From: Kribbella steppae
GTDB taxonomy: Bacteria; Actinomycetota; Actinomycetes; Propionibacteriales; Kribbellaceae
Direction of reading: 5' to 3'
Assembly (NCBI RefSeq): GCF_004342025.1
Contig: NZ_SLWN01000014.1
Span: forward strand, 124,001-188,000
DNA length: 64,000 bases
How positions within the stretch are numbered: the stretch's first letter is position 1; every line of letters starts with the position of its first letter. Under the pieces are notes generated by a model that saw only the letters and a list, made by a program, of their open reading frames with translations, made no database searches and was not told where the DNA came from. Positions 25,089-34,256 of this stretch are shown here, piece by piece. The translations under genes were made by a program, and so were the position numbers.

Positions 25089-25295
25089 ATGACGTTCGGC
25101 GACCGGATGCGTGAGTACCGCGATCATCGTGGGTGGTCGTTGGGGGACTTGGCACGCGCTACTCACTACAGCCGTGGGCATCTCAGCAACGTTGAGAACG
25201 GTCGCAAGACGCCGACCGAAGAGCTTGTGCGTGCGTGCGACAGAGCGCTGCGTGCGAAGGGCGAACTGATCGGTGCGTTCGAGGCTCGGCCTTGA
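25089..25295 (+). pseudogene. XRE-type HTH fragment, N-terminal piece of a split regulator
   Basis: A 68-residue helix-turn-helix (FGDRMREYRDHRGWSLGDLA; YSRGHLSNVENGRKTP) ending abruptly. In actinomycetes this HTH begins longer regulators with a helical C-terminal sensor. That sensor part is found in the next frame from 25273, offset by one reading frame and overlapping by 23 bases. An internal deletion that also shifted the frame is the simplest explanation. The HTH alone could still bind DNA. Confidence 0.65.
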
Positions 25296-25911
25296 GGCGG
25301 AGCACCAGGAGATCGTCGGGTGGGGCCACGAGATGACCGCATGGTTCGCGCTGACCCAGGGCCGCTTCAAACAGGCGGTCGATGCGGCGCAGCGGGGCCA
25401 GGTGGCCGCAAAGTTCTCCAGCGTGCACGTCCAGCTCATCGCCCAGGAGGCGAAGGCCAAGGCCCGGCTGGGCGAACCAGGTCTCCAGGAGCTGCTGGAA
25501 TCCGGCCGCGCCATGCTGGCGCGCCTCCCGTATCCTGACCGGCCCGACAACCACTTCAAGGTCGATCCTGCAAAGTGGGACTACTACAGCATGGATGTCC
25601 ACCGGATCGGCGGGGACAACGACCGTGCTCGCGCCCACGCGCAGACGGTCATCCGGGACAACATCGCTCCGGATGGCACCGAGCTGAGCCCGATGCGGAT
25701 CTCGGAGTGCCGGCTGACCCTCGGCTTCGTGGCGGGGCGGGAAGGTGACCTCGAGCAGGCCGTAGGACTTGGCCTTGACGGACTTCGGGAGGGTCGGCAG
25801 AGCCGGGTTCACCTCCTCATGGTCGCCGGCGAACTGGACCAGGAACTGCGTTCCCGCTACGCCGGCGAAGGCATGGTCCGCGACTTCGGAGAGGCACTCA
25901 GAGCGGTCTGA
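25273..25911 (+). pseudogene. C-terminal sensor piece of the split XRE regulator
   Basis: A 212-residue frame with the helical repeat segment found at the C-terminus of XRE-type actinomycete regulators (WGHEMTAWFALTQGRF, AVDAAQRGQVA, QLIAQEAKAKARLG, LPYPDRPDNHFKVDPAKWDYY). It begins without its own good ribosome site inside the end of the HTH fragment. The linker between HTH and this part appears to be missing. It could be translated by coupling, but a broken gene is more likely. Confidence 0.65.
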
Positions 25912-25992
25912 AGTGTTTCGGTTGAGGTTCTGGGGAGACCCCACGGTGCAGTCGACCAGCGAGGGGCAGCACGCGCCGGGAGGATGGACCCT

Positions 25993-26838
25993 GTGGAACA
26001 GTTCGTAGAGCTGGGCGACGTGACCCTGTTCGTGCGCCAACTCGGATGCAGGTCGGACGAGCCGTCGTTGCTGGTCCTGCACGGCGGCCCGGACGTCGGG
26101 CACAGCTACCTCCTCCCTGGACTCGAAGTGGTTGCTCAGGATCGGCACGTGGTGACTTTCGATTTCCGAGGTTGCGGCCGCAGCACCCGGGGCTTACCTG
26201 ATTCTCAGCTCGAGCCGGCGTTCGTGATCCGCGATGCGCATCGATTGATCAGCGAGCTGGGCCTCGGACAGGTCGACCTCCTCGGCTTCTCGACTGGCGG
26301 CCGAGCCGCCATGGAGTTCGTCTCCCAACACCCCGTCGACGTTCGCCGCCTCGTGTTGGCATCCACCTCGGCCTACCACTCGGATGCCGCGCGACCGTAC
26401 CTGGACGGGTGGCCGGAGTACGAACACCGGCAGCGACTGGAACGCGAGGCCGACGGCGCTCTGCGCAACTCCACTGTGTTCGTCTGGAATCTCGACCTCG
26501 CGCCGGCCTACCTCGAGCTGATCCGTGATCTCGATGAAGGCGACTGGAGCTTCGAACGCGTACTGGACGGGACGATGCCGCCCTGGTGCACTCGAGATCC
26601 GGTCACGATCTTGCGTGGATGGGGTGGCCCGATCCTCATCCTGCACGGCGCACAGGACATGGGCTTCCCCATCCAACTCGCGCGACGACTCCACGAAGAA
26701 GTCCCGGCAAGCCACCTGGCTGTCATCGATGACGCCGCGCACATGTGCTACTTCGAGAAACCCGATCAATGGGCCCAGGAGATCAGGATGTTCCTCTCCG
26801 ATCCTTCAGACGCTCACTGCGTTCAGGAGAGCACGTGA
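25993..26838 (+). CDS. Alpha/beta hydrolase, proline-iminopeptidase-like
   Basis: A 281-residue cytoplasmic hydrolase. Oxyanion motif LHGGPDVGHS (29-38), nucleophile elbow GFSTGG with Ser100, late Asp in ILHGAQDMGFP and His in DAAHMCYFEKP complete the triad. GTG 25993 is preferred because GGGAGG lies 9 bases upstream; the in-frame ATG at 25984 touches that site directly. Its stop overlaps the next start (GTGATG at 26836), so it is coupled to an acetyltransferase. Substrate not evident. Confidence 0.85.
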   Translation: MEQFVELGDVTLFVRQLGCRSDEPSLLVLHGGPDVGHSYLLPGLEVVAQDRHVVTFDFRGCGRSTRGLPDSQLEPAFVIRDAHRLISELGLGQVDLLGFSTGGRAAMEFVSQHPVDVRRLVLASTSAYHSDAARPYLDGWPEYEHRQRLEREADGALRNSTVFVWNLDLAPAYLELIRDLDEGDWSFERVLDGTMPPWCTRDPVTILRGWGGPILILHGAQDMGFPIQLARRLHEEVPASHLAVIDDAAHMCYFEKPDQWAQEIRMFLSDPSDAHCVQEST

Positions 26839-27320
26839 TGGAACCTCCGGCCGCGACAGGGAGGATTGCGATGCGAGACCTCCAGCTCCGAGCGGCCACG
26901 GCTGACGACGACGCCTTCTTGTACGACCTGCATCGTCGGGTGCTGGGCGATGTGATCGAGGCGACCTGGGGCCCGTGGGACGACGCCGTGCAGCAGCAGT
27001 TCCATCGCGACTGGTTCGATCCTGAACAGGTGGAGATCGTGCTGATCGACGGCCGACCGGCCGGGATGATCCAGGCTCATTCAGCCGATGCAGACACGTT
27101 CTACATCTCCAGGGTCGAGGTGATCCCAGAGGTGCAGAACCGCGGCGTGGGCACCGCACTCATGCAGCACCTGGTGGAGCACGCCCTGCAGGCTGGCGCA
27201 TCGGCGGTCGAACTGCACGTACTCGAGTTGAACCGTGCGCGCGGACTCTACGAGCGACTCGGCTTCCGCGTCGTCGCCAAAGAGCCGCCAAAACTACGGA
27301 TGCGTCTTGCCCTGCACTGA
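26838..27320 (+). CDS. GNAT family N-acetyltransferase
   Basis: A GNAT protein of 160 residues with LQLRAATADDDAFLYDLHRR, the acetyl-CoA loop VEVIPEVQNRGVGTALMQHLVEH and LNRARGLYERLGFRVV. ATG 26838 has AGGAG eight bases upstream and overlaps the hydrolase stop; ATG 26871 with GGGAGG is an equally good alternative giving 149 residues. Probably one transcript with the hydrolase. Substrate unknown. Confidence 0.85.
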   Translation: MEPPAATGRIAMRDLQLRAATADDDAFLYDLHRRVLGDVIEATWGPWDDAVQQQFHRDWFDPEQVEIVLIDGRPAGMIQAHSADADTFYISRVEVIPEVQNRGVGTALMQHLVEHALQAGASAVELHVLELNRARGLYERLGFRVVAKEPPKLRMRLALH

Positions 27321-27343
27321 CGCCCGGCGCGTGGGTTGACTAG

Positions 27344-27611
27344 TGCGGCGTCAACGAACGTTGGGGTCGTCACCGACCTCCCACCGACCGGCCTGGAGCA
27401 CCCACTGTGGTGGGTCGACCACGATGCCGTTCAGTGCGGCGGTGTGGTTTGGTTGTCACCGCCTCGTGCAGTTCGACAGGACGTATGCGCCTGCTGCCAG
27501 CCATTCCCCGCCTGAGCCCACCCGGTATGCGGCTCGATCGCCGGACACCTCCTGTCGAACTGCACCAATCTGACCGGACCGACGACAACCCCAACGTTTC
27601 AGGATGCGGCA
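27344..27611. mobile_element. MITE-like element with CTAG target duplication (IS5-type)
   Basis: A 268-base segment with imperfect terminal inverted repeats of about 32 bases (TGCGGCGTC..AACGTTGGGG at the left, TGCCGCATC..AACGTTGGGG inverted at the right) and flanked on both sides by CTAG (27340-27343, 27612-27615). A second, perfect 16-base inverted repeat lies inside (27466-27481 and 27550-27565). It has no transposase. CTAG duplications are typical of IS5-group elements. The right end abuts the stop codon of the CocE-type hydrolase gene. Confidence 0.65.
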
Positions 27612-27615
27612 CTAG

Positions 27616-29553
27616 TTAGTTGGTGGGGTCGTGGAGGTCGGGGCGTTGCGACGGGGTGGTGATGTCTACGTCGATGGGCTGGACCTTGGTGGGGGCGGCG
27701 ATCTTGCCGGAGGTGACCGGGAGGTTGAGTTGGCTGCCCGCGAGGTCGATGTCGATGGTGGCGCCGGTGTCGTTGGGGGCGGTCCAGTCGGTGTCGCTCA
27801 AGGTGATGGCGAGACCGAGGATGCGGCCCTTGGGGATGACTTCGTCCTGGGCGCGGAGGGGGACCGTGACGGTGGACCACTGGCCGGGAGTCAGCGGCTT
27901 CGGTTTGCTCAGTGAGCTGCTGTGGGCGGCGTCGATCCAGCCGCGGCTGACGATGCCGTGGTCGCTCTCGGACGTGAGTTTCTCGACCGTGAAGTAGCAG
28001 GCGTCGTCGAAGTTCGTGCTCTCGCCTTCACAGGTGCTGTCGTCGGTACGGCGGATACCGGAGTACCGTGCGGCGTCGCCGTACTCGATCAGTCGTGCGG
28101 TGACCGGTGTGGTGATCGAGTCGGCCCTGATCTTCAGGGTGACCGACGGCGAACCGCTGATCCGAATTGCTGCCGGCAACGGCGCGGACAGGAACATCTG
28201 CCGGCCGGCGATCACCTCGGACGGGGTCGCGACGATGTCGTCCTCGCTCAGTTCCGGGTCGTCCGTGATGGTGAGCGTCCCCTTGCCTGGAGCACCTAGT
28301 TTGCCGGCCGAGAGCGGCACCGGCACGGTCCGGTTCACGGCCGGCCAGGTCTTGTAGTCGCGCCAGACATCGGGAGCGGTCTCGACCGACGCCATCGGTT
28401 CCTTCATCACGCCGTTCTGCAGGCCCTGCAGCCAGTAGTCGAACCACTCGTGCAGCTCGTCCACCCAGGCGTCGCGGCGGAACTCGAACGGATCCACATG
28501 GTCCTCGAGACCCAGCCACAGTTTGCGCGGCACCTCGTTCTTCGCGAGTGCGGTCCACCACTGCGAGAAGTGGTTCGTCTGGACGTTGTAATCGCTCAGA
28601 CCGTGGGTCATGAAGACCGATGCCTTCACCTTCGAAGCGGTCTTCAGGTAGTCCCGCTCGGCCCAGAAGGCGGTGTAGTCACCGGTGTCGTCATCGTCGT
28701 TGTCGCCGAGATCGGCCCGTACGGCGTCGCACGCGGGCGTGTCGTGGCCTACGTAGCTACCGAGCCAGGGCATGTAGTCGTCGGAGTACGGCACTCCGCC
28801 GGAGCGCGTGTAGTCGTACCACGAGGAGATCGCGGAGATCGGCACGATCGTCTTCAGGCCTTCGACACCGGTTGCGGCGACACCGTTGGCCAGTGTGCCG
28901 TCGTACGACTTGCCGATCATTCCGACCGCGCCGCTGGACCAGGTCGCCTCGACGTCCGCGCCATCCGCGGTGTGCGCGGTGTTGCGACCATTCAGCCAGT
29001 CGATCACCGCGACGACGGAGTTGATCTCGTCCTTGCCGCCGACGTCACCGCAGCCGCTCGACCGGCCGGTGCCGACGATGTCGACGCCGACCACGGCGTA
29101 CCCGCGGGGGACGAAGTAGTTGTCGTAGAACAACGGCATCTTCTGGATGACGCCGTTCTCGTCGTACGTCTTCTTCTCGCTCTCGTTGCCGCGACCGCAG
29201 CAGGAGTAGTACGGCGACGCGTCCATGATCACCGGGATGCGCAGCCCGGTCAGGTCGGTCTCGCGCGGCCGGACGATGTCGACCGCGACGACGTCGTTCT
29301 TGCCGTCGGAGTCGGTGTCCATCTTCGTGTCGACGTACACGGACTCGCGGAGCGCGTCGGCGTAGTCGTAGATCGGCTGGGTGCTGTGGGTAGCCGGGTC
29401 GACGTACGGCGGGGCCGCCGGAGCCGGCGCGGTTGGGCCCGCTGCGGCCGGGTCGTCCGGCAGCCGGGCAGCAGCCGCGGTACCGCTGACGGTACCCAGG
29501 CTGAGCACGGTGGACGAGACCAGGATCGTCACCCTGGCGCGGACGGACGTCAT
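27616..29553 (-). CDS. Secreted CocE/NonD-type X-Pro dipeptidyl-peptidase family hydrolase
   Basis: A 645-residue exported serine hydrolase of peptidase family S15. A signal peptide (VTILVSSTVLSLGTVSGTAAAA) is followed by the catalytic domain with IMDASPYYSCCG, GVDIVGTGRSSG and the nucleophile motif MIGKSYDGTL, then the helical cap and the C-terminal jelly-roll domain found in Xaa-Pro dipeptidyl-peptidases and cocaine esterases. The stop codon TAA (27616-27618) lies directly next to a MITE end, so the element has stopped just short of the gene. Role: extracellular peptide or ester hydrolysis. Confidence 0.88.
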   Translation of the reverse strand: MTSVRARVTILVSSTVLSLGTVSGTAAAARLPDDPAAAGPTAPAPAAPPYVDPATHSTQPIYDYADALRESVYVDTKMDTDSDGKNDVVAVDIVRPRETDLTGLRIPVIMDASPYYSCCGRGNESEKKTYDENGVIQKMPLFYDNYFVPRGYAVVGVDIVGTGRSSGCGDVGGKDEINSVVAVIDWLNGRNTAHTADGADVEATWSSGAVGMIGKSYDGTLANGVAATGVEGLKTIVPISAISSWYDYTRSGGVPYSDDYMPWLGSYVGHDTPACDAVRADLGDNDDDDTGDYTAFWAERDYLKTASKVKASVFMTHGLSDYNVQTNHFSQWWTALAKNEVPRKLWLGLEDHVDPFEFRRDAWVDELHEWFDYWLQGLQNGVMKEPMASVETAPDVWRDYKTWPAVNRTVPVPLSAGKLGAPGKGTLTITDDPELSEDDIVATPSEVIAGRQMFLSAPLPAAIRISGSPSVTLKIRADSITTPVTARLIEYGDAARYSGIRRTDDSTCEGESTNFDDACYFTVEKLTSESDHGIVSRGWIDAAHSSSLSKPKPLTPGQWSTVTVPLRAQDEVIPKGRILGLAITLSDTDWTAPNDTGATIDIDLAGSQLNLPVTSGKIAAPTKVQPIDVDITTPSQRPDLHDPTN

Positions 29554-29698
29554 GGCTGGGAAGGCTAGTCACTCAGAGGGCCTAAAGCCAGATTCTGACG
29601 ATATTGGCGGCCACTTCCCAGCCACAGAGCGTAATGGTGGACTAGTTCCGATAGGGTGACCGCCACCACCCAGGGGGAGAGTACGGAAGGGTAGGCCA

Positions 29699-30712
29699 GT
29701 GAATCTGCGAGCACCGGTGACATTGCTGGACGTGGCACAGCGCGCGGGTGTGTCGGTCGCGACCGCTTCCCGCGTGCTCAACGGCGGGGACCGGGTTCCC
29801 CGTCCTGAGCTGCAGGAACGGGTCAAAGCCGCCGCGGACGAGCTCGGCTACACGCCGAACGCACAGGCCCAGGCGCTGGCCAAGTCGTCGACCAACGTGG
29901 TCGGCATCCTGGTGCACGACATCGAGGACCCGTACTTCGCGGCGATCGCGAACGGCGTGATGCGGGCCGCCGACGAGCGCAACCTGCTGGTGATGATGGC
30001 CAGCACGTTCCGTGACTCCGATCGTGAGATCGCCTATCTGTCGTCGCTGCGCGCGCAGCGGGCCCGGGCCGCGGTGATGATCGGCAGCCGTCGTACCGAT
30101 GCCGAGAGCCTGGCCCGTACGGCGACCGAGGTCGAGACCTTCCTCAACTCCGGCGCCGGTCTGGCGTTGGTGAGTCAGTCCGGGATGCCGGCCCACACCA
30201 TCGAGCCGGACAACCGTTCCGGTGCGGCCGAGTTGGCCCGGTCCCTGGTGGGGCTCGGCTGGCGGAAGTTCGCCGTACTGGCTGGACCGGACGCGCTGGC
30301 GACGGCACGGGACCGGCGGGACGGATTCGTCGCCGGGCTGGCGGAGGCCGGGCTGCAGCCGGTTGCGGTCGAGGCCGGCGAGTTCACTCGAGACGGCGGG
30401 TACGCCGCGGCCCAGGGGCTGCTGGATCGCAAGACCGATCTGGACTGTGTGTTCGCGGTGAACGACGTGATGGCGGTCGGTGCGATGTCCGCGCTGCGGG
30501 CCCGTGGGGTCGACGTACCGCGCGAGTTGGGTGTGGCCGGGTTCGACGACATCGCGACCCTGCGGGATGTGTGGCCGGGGCTGACCACGGTCCGGCTGCC
30601 GTTGGAGCAGATGGGGCGCCGGGCACTCGAGCTCGCGATCGAGGGCGGCGAGGCGACCACCGAGACGTTCAAGGCCGAGGTCGTCCTGCGGGAAAGCACC
30701 GCGCACCGCTGA
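29699..30712 (+). CDS. LacI family transcriptional regulator
   Basis: A 337-residue repressor: HTH TLLDVAQRAGVSVATASRVLNG (8-29), hinge helix with NAQAQALAKSS, and a sugar-binding periplasmic-type core (VGILVHDIEDPYFA; FAVNDVMAVGAMSAL; VAGFDDIATLRDVWPGLTTV). It starts with GTG and is followed three bases later by menB. No sugar gene is adjacent, so its targets may lie elsewhere; the palindrome at 14331 is one possible type of site. Confidence 0.92.
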   Translation: MNLRAPVTLLDVAQRAGVSVATASRVLNGGDRVPRPELQERVKAAADELGYTPNAQAQALAKSSTNVVGILVHDIEDPYFAAIANGVMRAADERNLLVMMASTFRDSDREIAYLSSLRAQRARAAVMIGSRRTDAESLARTATEVETFLNSGAGLALVSQSGMPAHTIEPDNRSGAAELARSLVGLGWRKFAVLAGPDALATARDRRDGFVAGLAEAGLQPVAVEAGEFTRDGGYAAAQGLLDRKTDLDCVFAVNDVMAVGAMSALRARGVDVPRELGVAGFDDIATLRDVWPGLTTVRLPLEQMGRRALELAIEGGEATTETFKAEVVLRESTAHR

Positions 30713-30715
30713 AAT

Positions 30716-31642
30716 ATGCTCGGCGACGTGACCGATGCCGAGCATGTCTCCGAGATCTTCGACCCGTCGGCCTGGAAGCAGGTGGACGGGTTCGACCTGA
30801 CCGACATCACCTACCACCGGGCGATCGACGCCGGCGTGGTGCGGATCGCGTTCAACCGGCCCGAGGTGCGCAACGCTTTCCGGCCGCACACCGTGGACGA
30901 GTTGTACCGGGTGCTCGACCACGCGCGGATGTCGAGCGACGTCGGTTGTGTGCTGCTCACCGGCAACGGGCCATCGCCGCGGGACGGCGGCTGGGCGTTC
31001 TGCTCGGGCGGCGACCAGCGGATCCGGGGCAAGGACGGTTACAAGTACGCCGAGGGGACCACCGCCGAGACCATCGACCCCGCGAAGGCCGGCCGGCTGC
31101 ACATCCTCGAGGTGCAGCGGCTGATCCGCTTCATGTCGAAGGTGGTCATCTGCGTCGTACCGGGCTGGGCCGCGGGTGGCGGGCACAGCCTGCACGTGGT
31201 CGCCGACCTGACGCTGGCGTCCGCGGAGCACGCGCGGTTCAAGCAGACGGACGCGGATGTGGCGTCGTTCGACGGCGGATTCGGATCGGCGTACCTGGCC
31301 CGGCAGGTCGGGCAGAAGTTCGCGCGGGAGATCTTCTTCCTCGGTGAGGAGTACAGCGCCGAGGACGCCTACCGGATGGGCATGGTGAACAGGGTCGTCC
31401 CGCACGCCGAGCTCGAAGCGACCGCGCTGGAGTGGGGCAAGAAGATCTGCGCCAAGTCGCCGACGGCGCAGCGGATGCTGAAGTACGCGTTCAACCTGAT
31501 CGACGACGGCCTGGTGGGCCAGCAGTTGTTCGCCGGCGAGGCGACCCGGCTGGCCTACGGCACCGACGAAGCCGCCGAGGGCCGCGACTCGTTCCTGGAG
31601 AAGCGTCCAGCCGACTGGTCGCCGTATCCCTACGCGTTCTAA
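30716..31642 (+). CDS. menB: 1,4-dihydroxy-2-naphthoyl-CoA synthase
   Basis: Closes the second ring in menaquinone synthesis. The crotonase-fold protein has the MenB-specific SGGDQRIRGKDGYKYA loop, the oxyanion segment GWAAGGGHSLHVVADLTLAS, DADVASFDGGFGSAYLARQVG and the C-terminal KRPADWSPYPYAF. 308 residues, normal length. Start ATG 30716, or GTG 30728. It is separated from other men genes in this window and may share a transcript with the LacI gene by position only. Confidence 0.95.
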   Translation: MLGDVTDAEHVSEIFDPSAWKQVDGFDLTDITYHRAIDAGVVRIAFNRPEVRNAFRPHTVDELYRVLDHARMSSDVGCVLLTGNGPSPRDGGWAFCSGGDQRIRGKDGYKYAEGTTAETIDPAKAGRLHILEVQRLIRFMSKVVICVVPGWAAGGGHSLHVVADLTLASAEHARFKQTDADVASFDGGFGSAYLARQVGQKFAREIFFLGEEYSAEDAYRMGMVNRVVPHAELEATALEWGKKICAKSPTAQRMLKYAFNLIDDGLVGQQLFAGEATRLAYGTDEAAEGRDSFLEKRPADWSPYPYAF

Positions 31643-31721
31643 CACTGATCTCTGAGTACTTCGCAGGAATTTTTGTGCGAAGTGGTGACAGTTCGCGGTA
31701 AGACACTTACCGTCGAACGGT

Positions 31722-32693
31722 ATGGACAACCTTTCCCGCCGTGGGTTGCTCACCGGTGCCGGCGCGATCATCGCTGCCGGCACCCTGGGTGCACCCGCCG
31801 CCTCCGCCCGCCCTGTCCGTCCTCTCGCCCTCCCCGCCACCAAACGCTTCGTCATGGGCGGAGCCGGTGGTGAACTGTTCCGCAGCAAGCCACTGTGGGG
31901 ACCGACCGTCATGCAGTCGTTTGCGTTCGACACTCCCAACAACCGGCTCTTCACCGGTCAGTTGCGGTCCGGTACGCCGGCCAACAGTGGAGACCTCACG
32001 TTGAGCCAGCTGAGCTTCTCCGGCACCGTGCTCGGTCACATGTACCTGACCGGGTTCGGCCATGCCGTGTCCATCGGCGCCGAGGCTGTCGGCAGTACGA
32101 CGTACATCTGGACCGAGACCGACGTCGACACGGCCAACGGGCGCGGGCGGCAGATCGCCCGCTTCCCGTGGCAGAACGGCGCGACGAAGACGTCCAGTCA
32201 GGTGACGAAGTGGAAGCCCGTTGCCAACGGCAGCGTGTTCACCCCCGCGGTCGACCAGCGGTACGGGCGTCTGGGTGTGCGCTACTCGTTGTCCGACGGG
32301 ATGCACATCAACGTGTACTCACTGGCCGCGGCGCGGGTCGGCGACTTCTCGACCGTGCTCGCGTCGTTCAAGCAGCCCGCGCTGACGGCCGGGATCGACT
32401 TCCAGGGGTGGGCGCTGTACGGCTCGTACGTCTACTTCTGGGAGGGCGAGGCGTATCCGGGCGACCCCGACCCGGCGCAGGCGACGTCGAAGCTGTGGTG
32501 CTACGACATCAACACCGGGCAGATCGTCGACTCGTTCCGCACCCTCGCGGGCCAGAGCCTGACGTACCGCGAAGCCGAGGGGATGGCGGTCTACGGCTCC
32601 ACCGACGCGACCGCCCGCCTCTACTTCGGCTTCGCCTCCGGCGTCACCGGCGATCGCCGCGCCAGCCTCTTCTACCGCAACCAACTCGTCTGA
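31722..32693 (+). CDS. Tat-exported protein, propeller-like, function unknown
   Basis: A 323-residue protein with a twin-arginine signal (LSRRGLLTGAGAIIAAGTLG, cleavage near ASA-RP). The mature part is beta-rich with repeated blades (MQSFAFDTPNNRLFTGQL, GWALYGSYVYFWEGEAYP, EAEGMAVYGSTDATARLYFGFAS). Similar actinobacterial exported proteins are often labelled teichoic acid biosynthesis protein C, a name without firm support. It lies alone between menB and upp and is followed by a bidirectional terminator. Confidence 0.7.
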   Translation: MDNLSRRGLLTGAGAIIAAGTLGAPAASARPVRPLALPATKRFVMGGAGGELFRSKPLWGPTVMQSFAFDTPNNRLFTGQLRSGTPANSGDLTLSQLSFSGTVLGHMYLTGFGHAVSIGAEAVGSTTYIWTETDVDTANGRGRQIARFPWQNGATKTSSQVTKWKPVANGSVFTPAVDQRYGRLGVRYSLSDGMHINVYSLAAARVGDFSTVLASFKQPALTAGIDFQGWALYGSYVYFWEGEAYPGDPDPAQATSKLWCYDINTGQIVDSFRTLAGQSLTYREAEGMAVYGSTDATARLYFGFASGVTGDRRASLFYRNQLV

Positions 32694-32702
32694 GGTCGTT
32701 GC

Positions 32703-32742
32703 GTCCGAAGAAGTGTTGCCTACAGCCCACACTTCTTCGGAC
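32703..32742. terminator. Bidirectional hairpin terminator
   Basis: Perfect 14-base inverted repeat GTCCGAAGAAGTGT (32703-32716) and ACACTTCTTCGGAC (32729-32742) in the 57-base gap between the convergent Tat-exported protein gene and upp. No T-run follows, as usual in high-GC actinobacteria. Confidence 0.8.
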
Positions 32743-32750
32743 GGAACGGG

Positions 32751-33392
32751 CTATTGGGCGACGCCGTAGAGACGGTCGCCGGCGTCGCCCAGGCCGGGGA
32801 CGATGTAGCCCTTGTCGTTGAGGTGCGAGTCCATGCCCGCGATGACGAGGTTGCACGGTACGGCGAGCTCGGCGAGTTCACGCTCGATCCGCTCGACGCC
32901 CTCGGGTGCGGCGAGCAGGCAGATCGCGGTGATGTGGTCGGCGCCGCGTTCCACCAGGAACTGGATCGCCGCGGCCAGCGTGCCACCGGTCGCCAGCATC
33001 GGGTCGAGTACGTAGCACTGGCGTCCGGACAGGTCCTCCGGCAGCCGCTCGGCGTACGTCGACGCGGTCAGCGTCTCCTCGTTGCGGACCATGCCGAGGA
33101 ACCCGACCTCCGCGGTCGGGAGCAGCCGGCTCATCCCCTCGAGCATGCCGAGCCCGGCCCGCAGGATCGGTACGACGAGCGGCTTCGGTGCGGTCAGCTT
33201 GACTCCCTCGGCCTCGGCGACCGGGGTCTGCACGGTGACCGGACCGGTCCGGACGTCCCGGGTCGCCTCGTAGGCGAGCAGCGTGACGAGCTCGTCGGTC
33301 AGCCGCCGGAAGGTGGGCGAGTCCGTGCGCTCGTCCCGCAGCGCGGTGAGCTTGTGAGCGACGAGCGGATGGTCCACGACGAGGATCTGCAT
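32751..33392 (-). CDS. upp: Uracil phosphoribosyltransferase
   Basis: Salvages uracil with PRPP to give UMP. The 213-residue protein begins MQILVVDHPLVAHKLTALRDERT, typical of Upp, and carries VPILRAGLGMLEG, the PRPP loop VLDPMLATGGTLAAAI and the uracil-binding C-terminus VPGLGDAGDRLYG. The frame is open far upstream, but conservation begins at ATG 33392. Single gene, convergent with the Tat-exported protein gene. Confidence 0.96.
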   Translation of the reverse strand: MQILVVDHPLVAHKLTALRDERTDSPTFRRLTDELVTLLAYEATRDVRTGPVTVQTPVAEAEGVKLTAPKPLVVPILRAGLGMLEGMSRLLPTAEVGFLGMVRNEETLTASTYAERLPEDLSGRQCYVLDPMLATGGTLAAAIQFLVERGADHITAICLLAAPEGVERIERELAELAVPCNLVIAGMDSHLNDKGYIVPGLGDAGDRLYGVAQ

Positions 33393-33512
33393 AAGCCGGA
33401 ACGGTACCGTCGGCGATTCGCGACGGGGAAGCGCGCCCGCTGCCAGACTTGGACTGTGCGCTTGATCGGGGCAACCGGAGCCTGCCCTGTTCGCCCCCCA
33501 GGGAGTACGCCG

Positions 33513-33683
33513 ATGACGGAGAACGCCGGCAAGACGCCAGAGCAACTCGATCGCCTTCGCCGACGTGCCGCCTTTCTCCGTGAGCTGGAGGAAGCCCGCG
33601 CTCTCCGCGACCGGATCGCACCGCGTCGCGCCCGGGTCCGGCAGCTTCGGGAAGCCATGCGCAGAGCGACGTACCATCACTGA
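33513..33683 (+). CDS. Small basic helical protein
   Basis: A 56-residue protein, ATG 33513 with GGGAG seven bases upstream. It is rich in Arg, Leu and Glu (LRRRAAFLRELEEARALRDR) and predicted to be one long helix. Similar short proteins occur in other actinomycetes without an assigned role. It lies between upp and the tadA gene pair. Confidence 0.6.
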   Translation: MTENAGKTPEQLDRLRRRAAFLRELEEARALRDRIAPRRARVRQLREAMRRATYHH

Positions 33684-33758
33684 GCGTTGGTAGTACTGAT
33701 ATCGCGTCGAGATCACGAATACCTCCCGTGGTCGCCGTGAGTCTGCGACGATGAGGCC

Positions 33759-34256
33759 GTGTCTGATGCCACGGCTGGGCCGATGACCACCGATCTCGAC
33801 TTCGCGGTCGCCGCTTACACCGAAGACGGGGTCTGGACCGTCACACCGCTGGTGCTGCGCGGTGAGCCCGACCTGTCCACCCTGGTGTCCGCGCTCCGGC
33901 GCTACCCGGGCGAGGCCGGCGTACTCGGGATGATCTCGGTCGACGAGGACTTCTTCATCCTCGTTCGGGTGATCGGCGGCCGGGCCCGGTTGCTGATCTC
34001 CGACGTCACCGCCGCGACCGAGTGGCCGCTGGCCCGGCAGGTGGTCGACGAACTCGACATCCCGCTGGCCGATGACGACGACGAGCAGGTCCCGGCCGGC
34101 GACCTCGCCATCATCGCCGACCTCGGCATGAGTGCGATGGATCTGGGTGCGCTGTGCGACGACGTCGACCTCTACCCGGAGGAGATGCTCGAGGAGATCG
34201 CCGAGTCGCTGGGGTTCGGCAACCAGTTCCACGAGGCGATCGAAGCTCTTGGTTAG
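33759..34256 (+). CDS. tRNA adenosine deaminase-associated protein
   Basis: A 165-residue acidic protein regularly found next to tadA in actinobacteria. Marks: DFAVAAYTEDGVWTVTPL, RRYPGEAGVLGMISVDEDFF, a DDDDEQVPAGDL linker and EMLEEIAESLGF at the end. GTG start. It overlaps the tadA frame, so both are made together. Its molecular role is not known; association with the deaminase is inferred from conserved neighbourhood. Confidence 0.85.
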   Translation: MSDATAGPMTTDLDFAVAAYTEDGVWTVTPLVLRGEPDLSTLVSALRRYPGEAGVLGMISVDEDFFILVRVIGGRARLLISDVTAATEWPLARQVVDELDIPLADDDDEQVPAGDLAIIADLGMSAMDLGALCDDVDLYPEEMLEEIAESLGFGNQFHEAIEALG

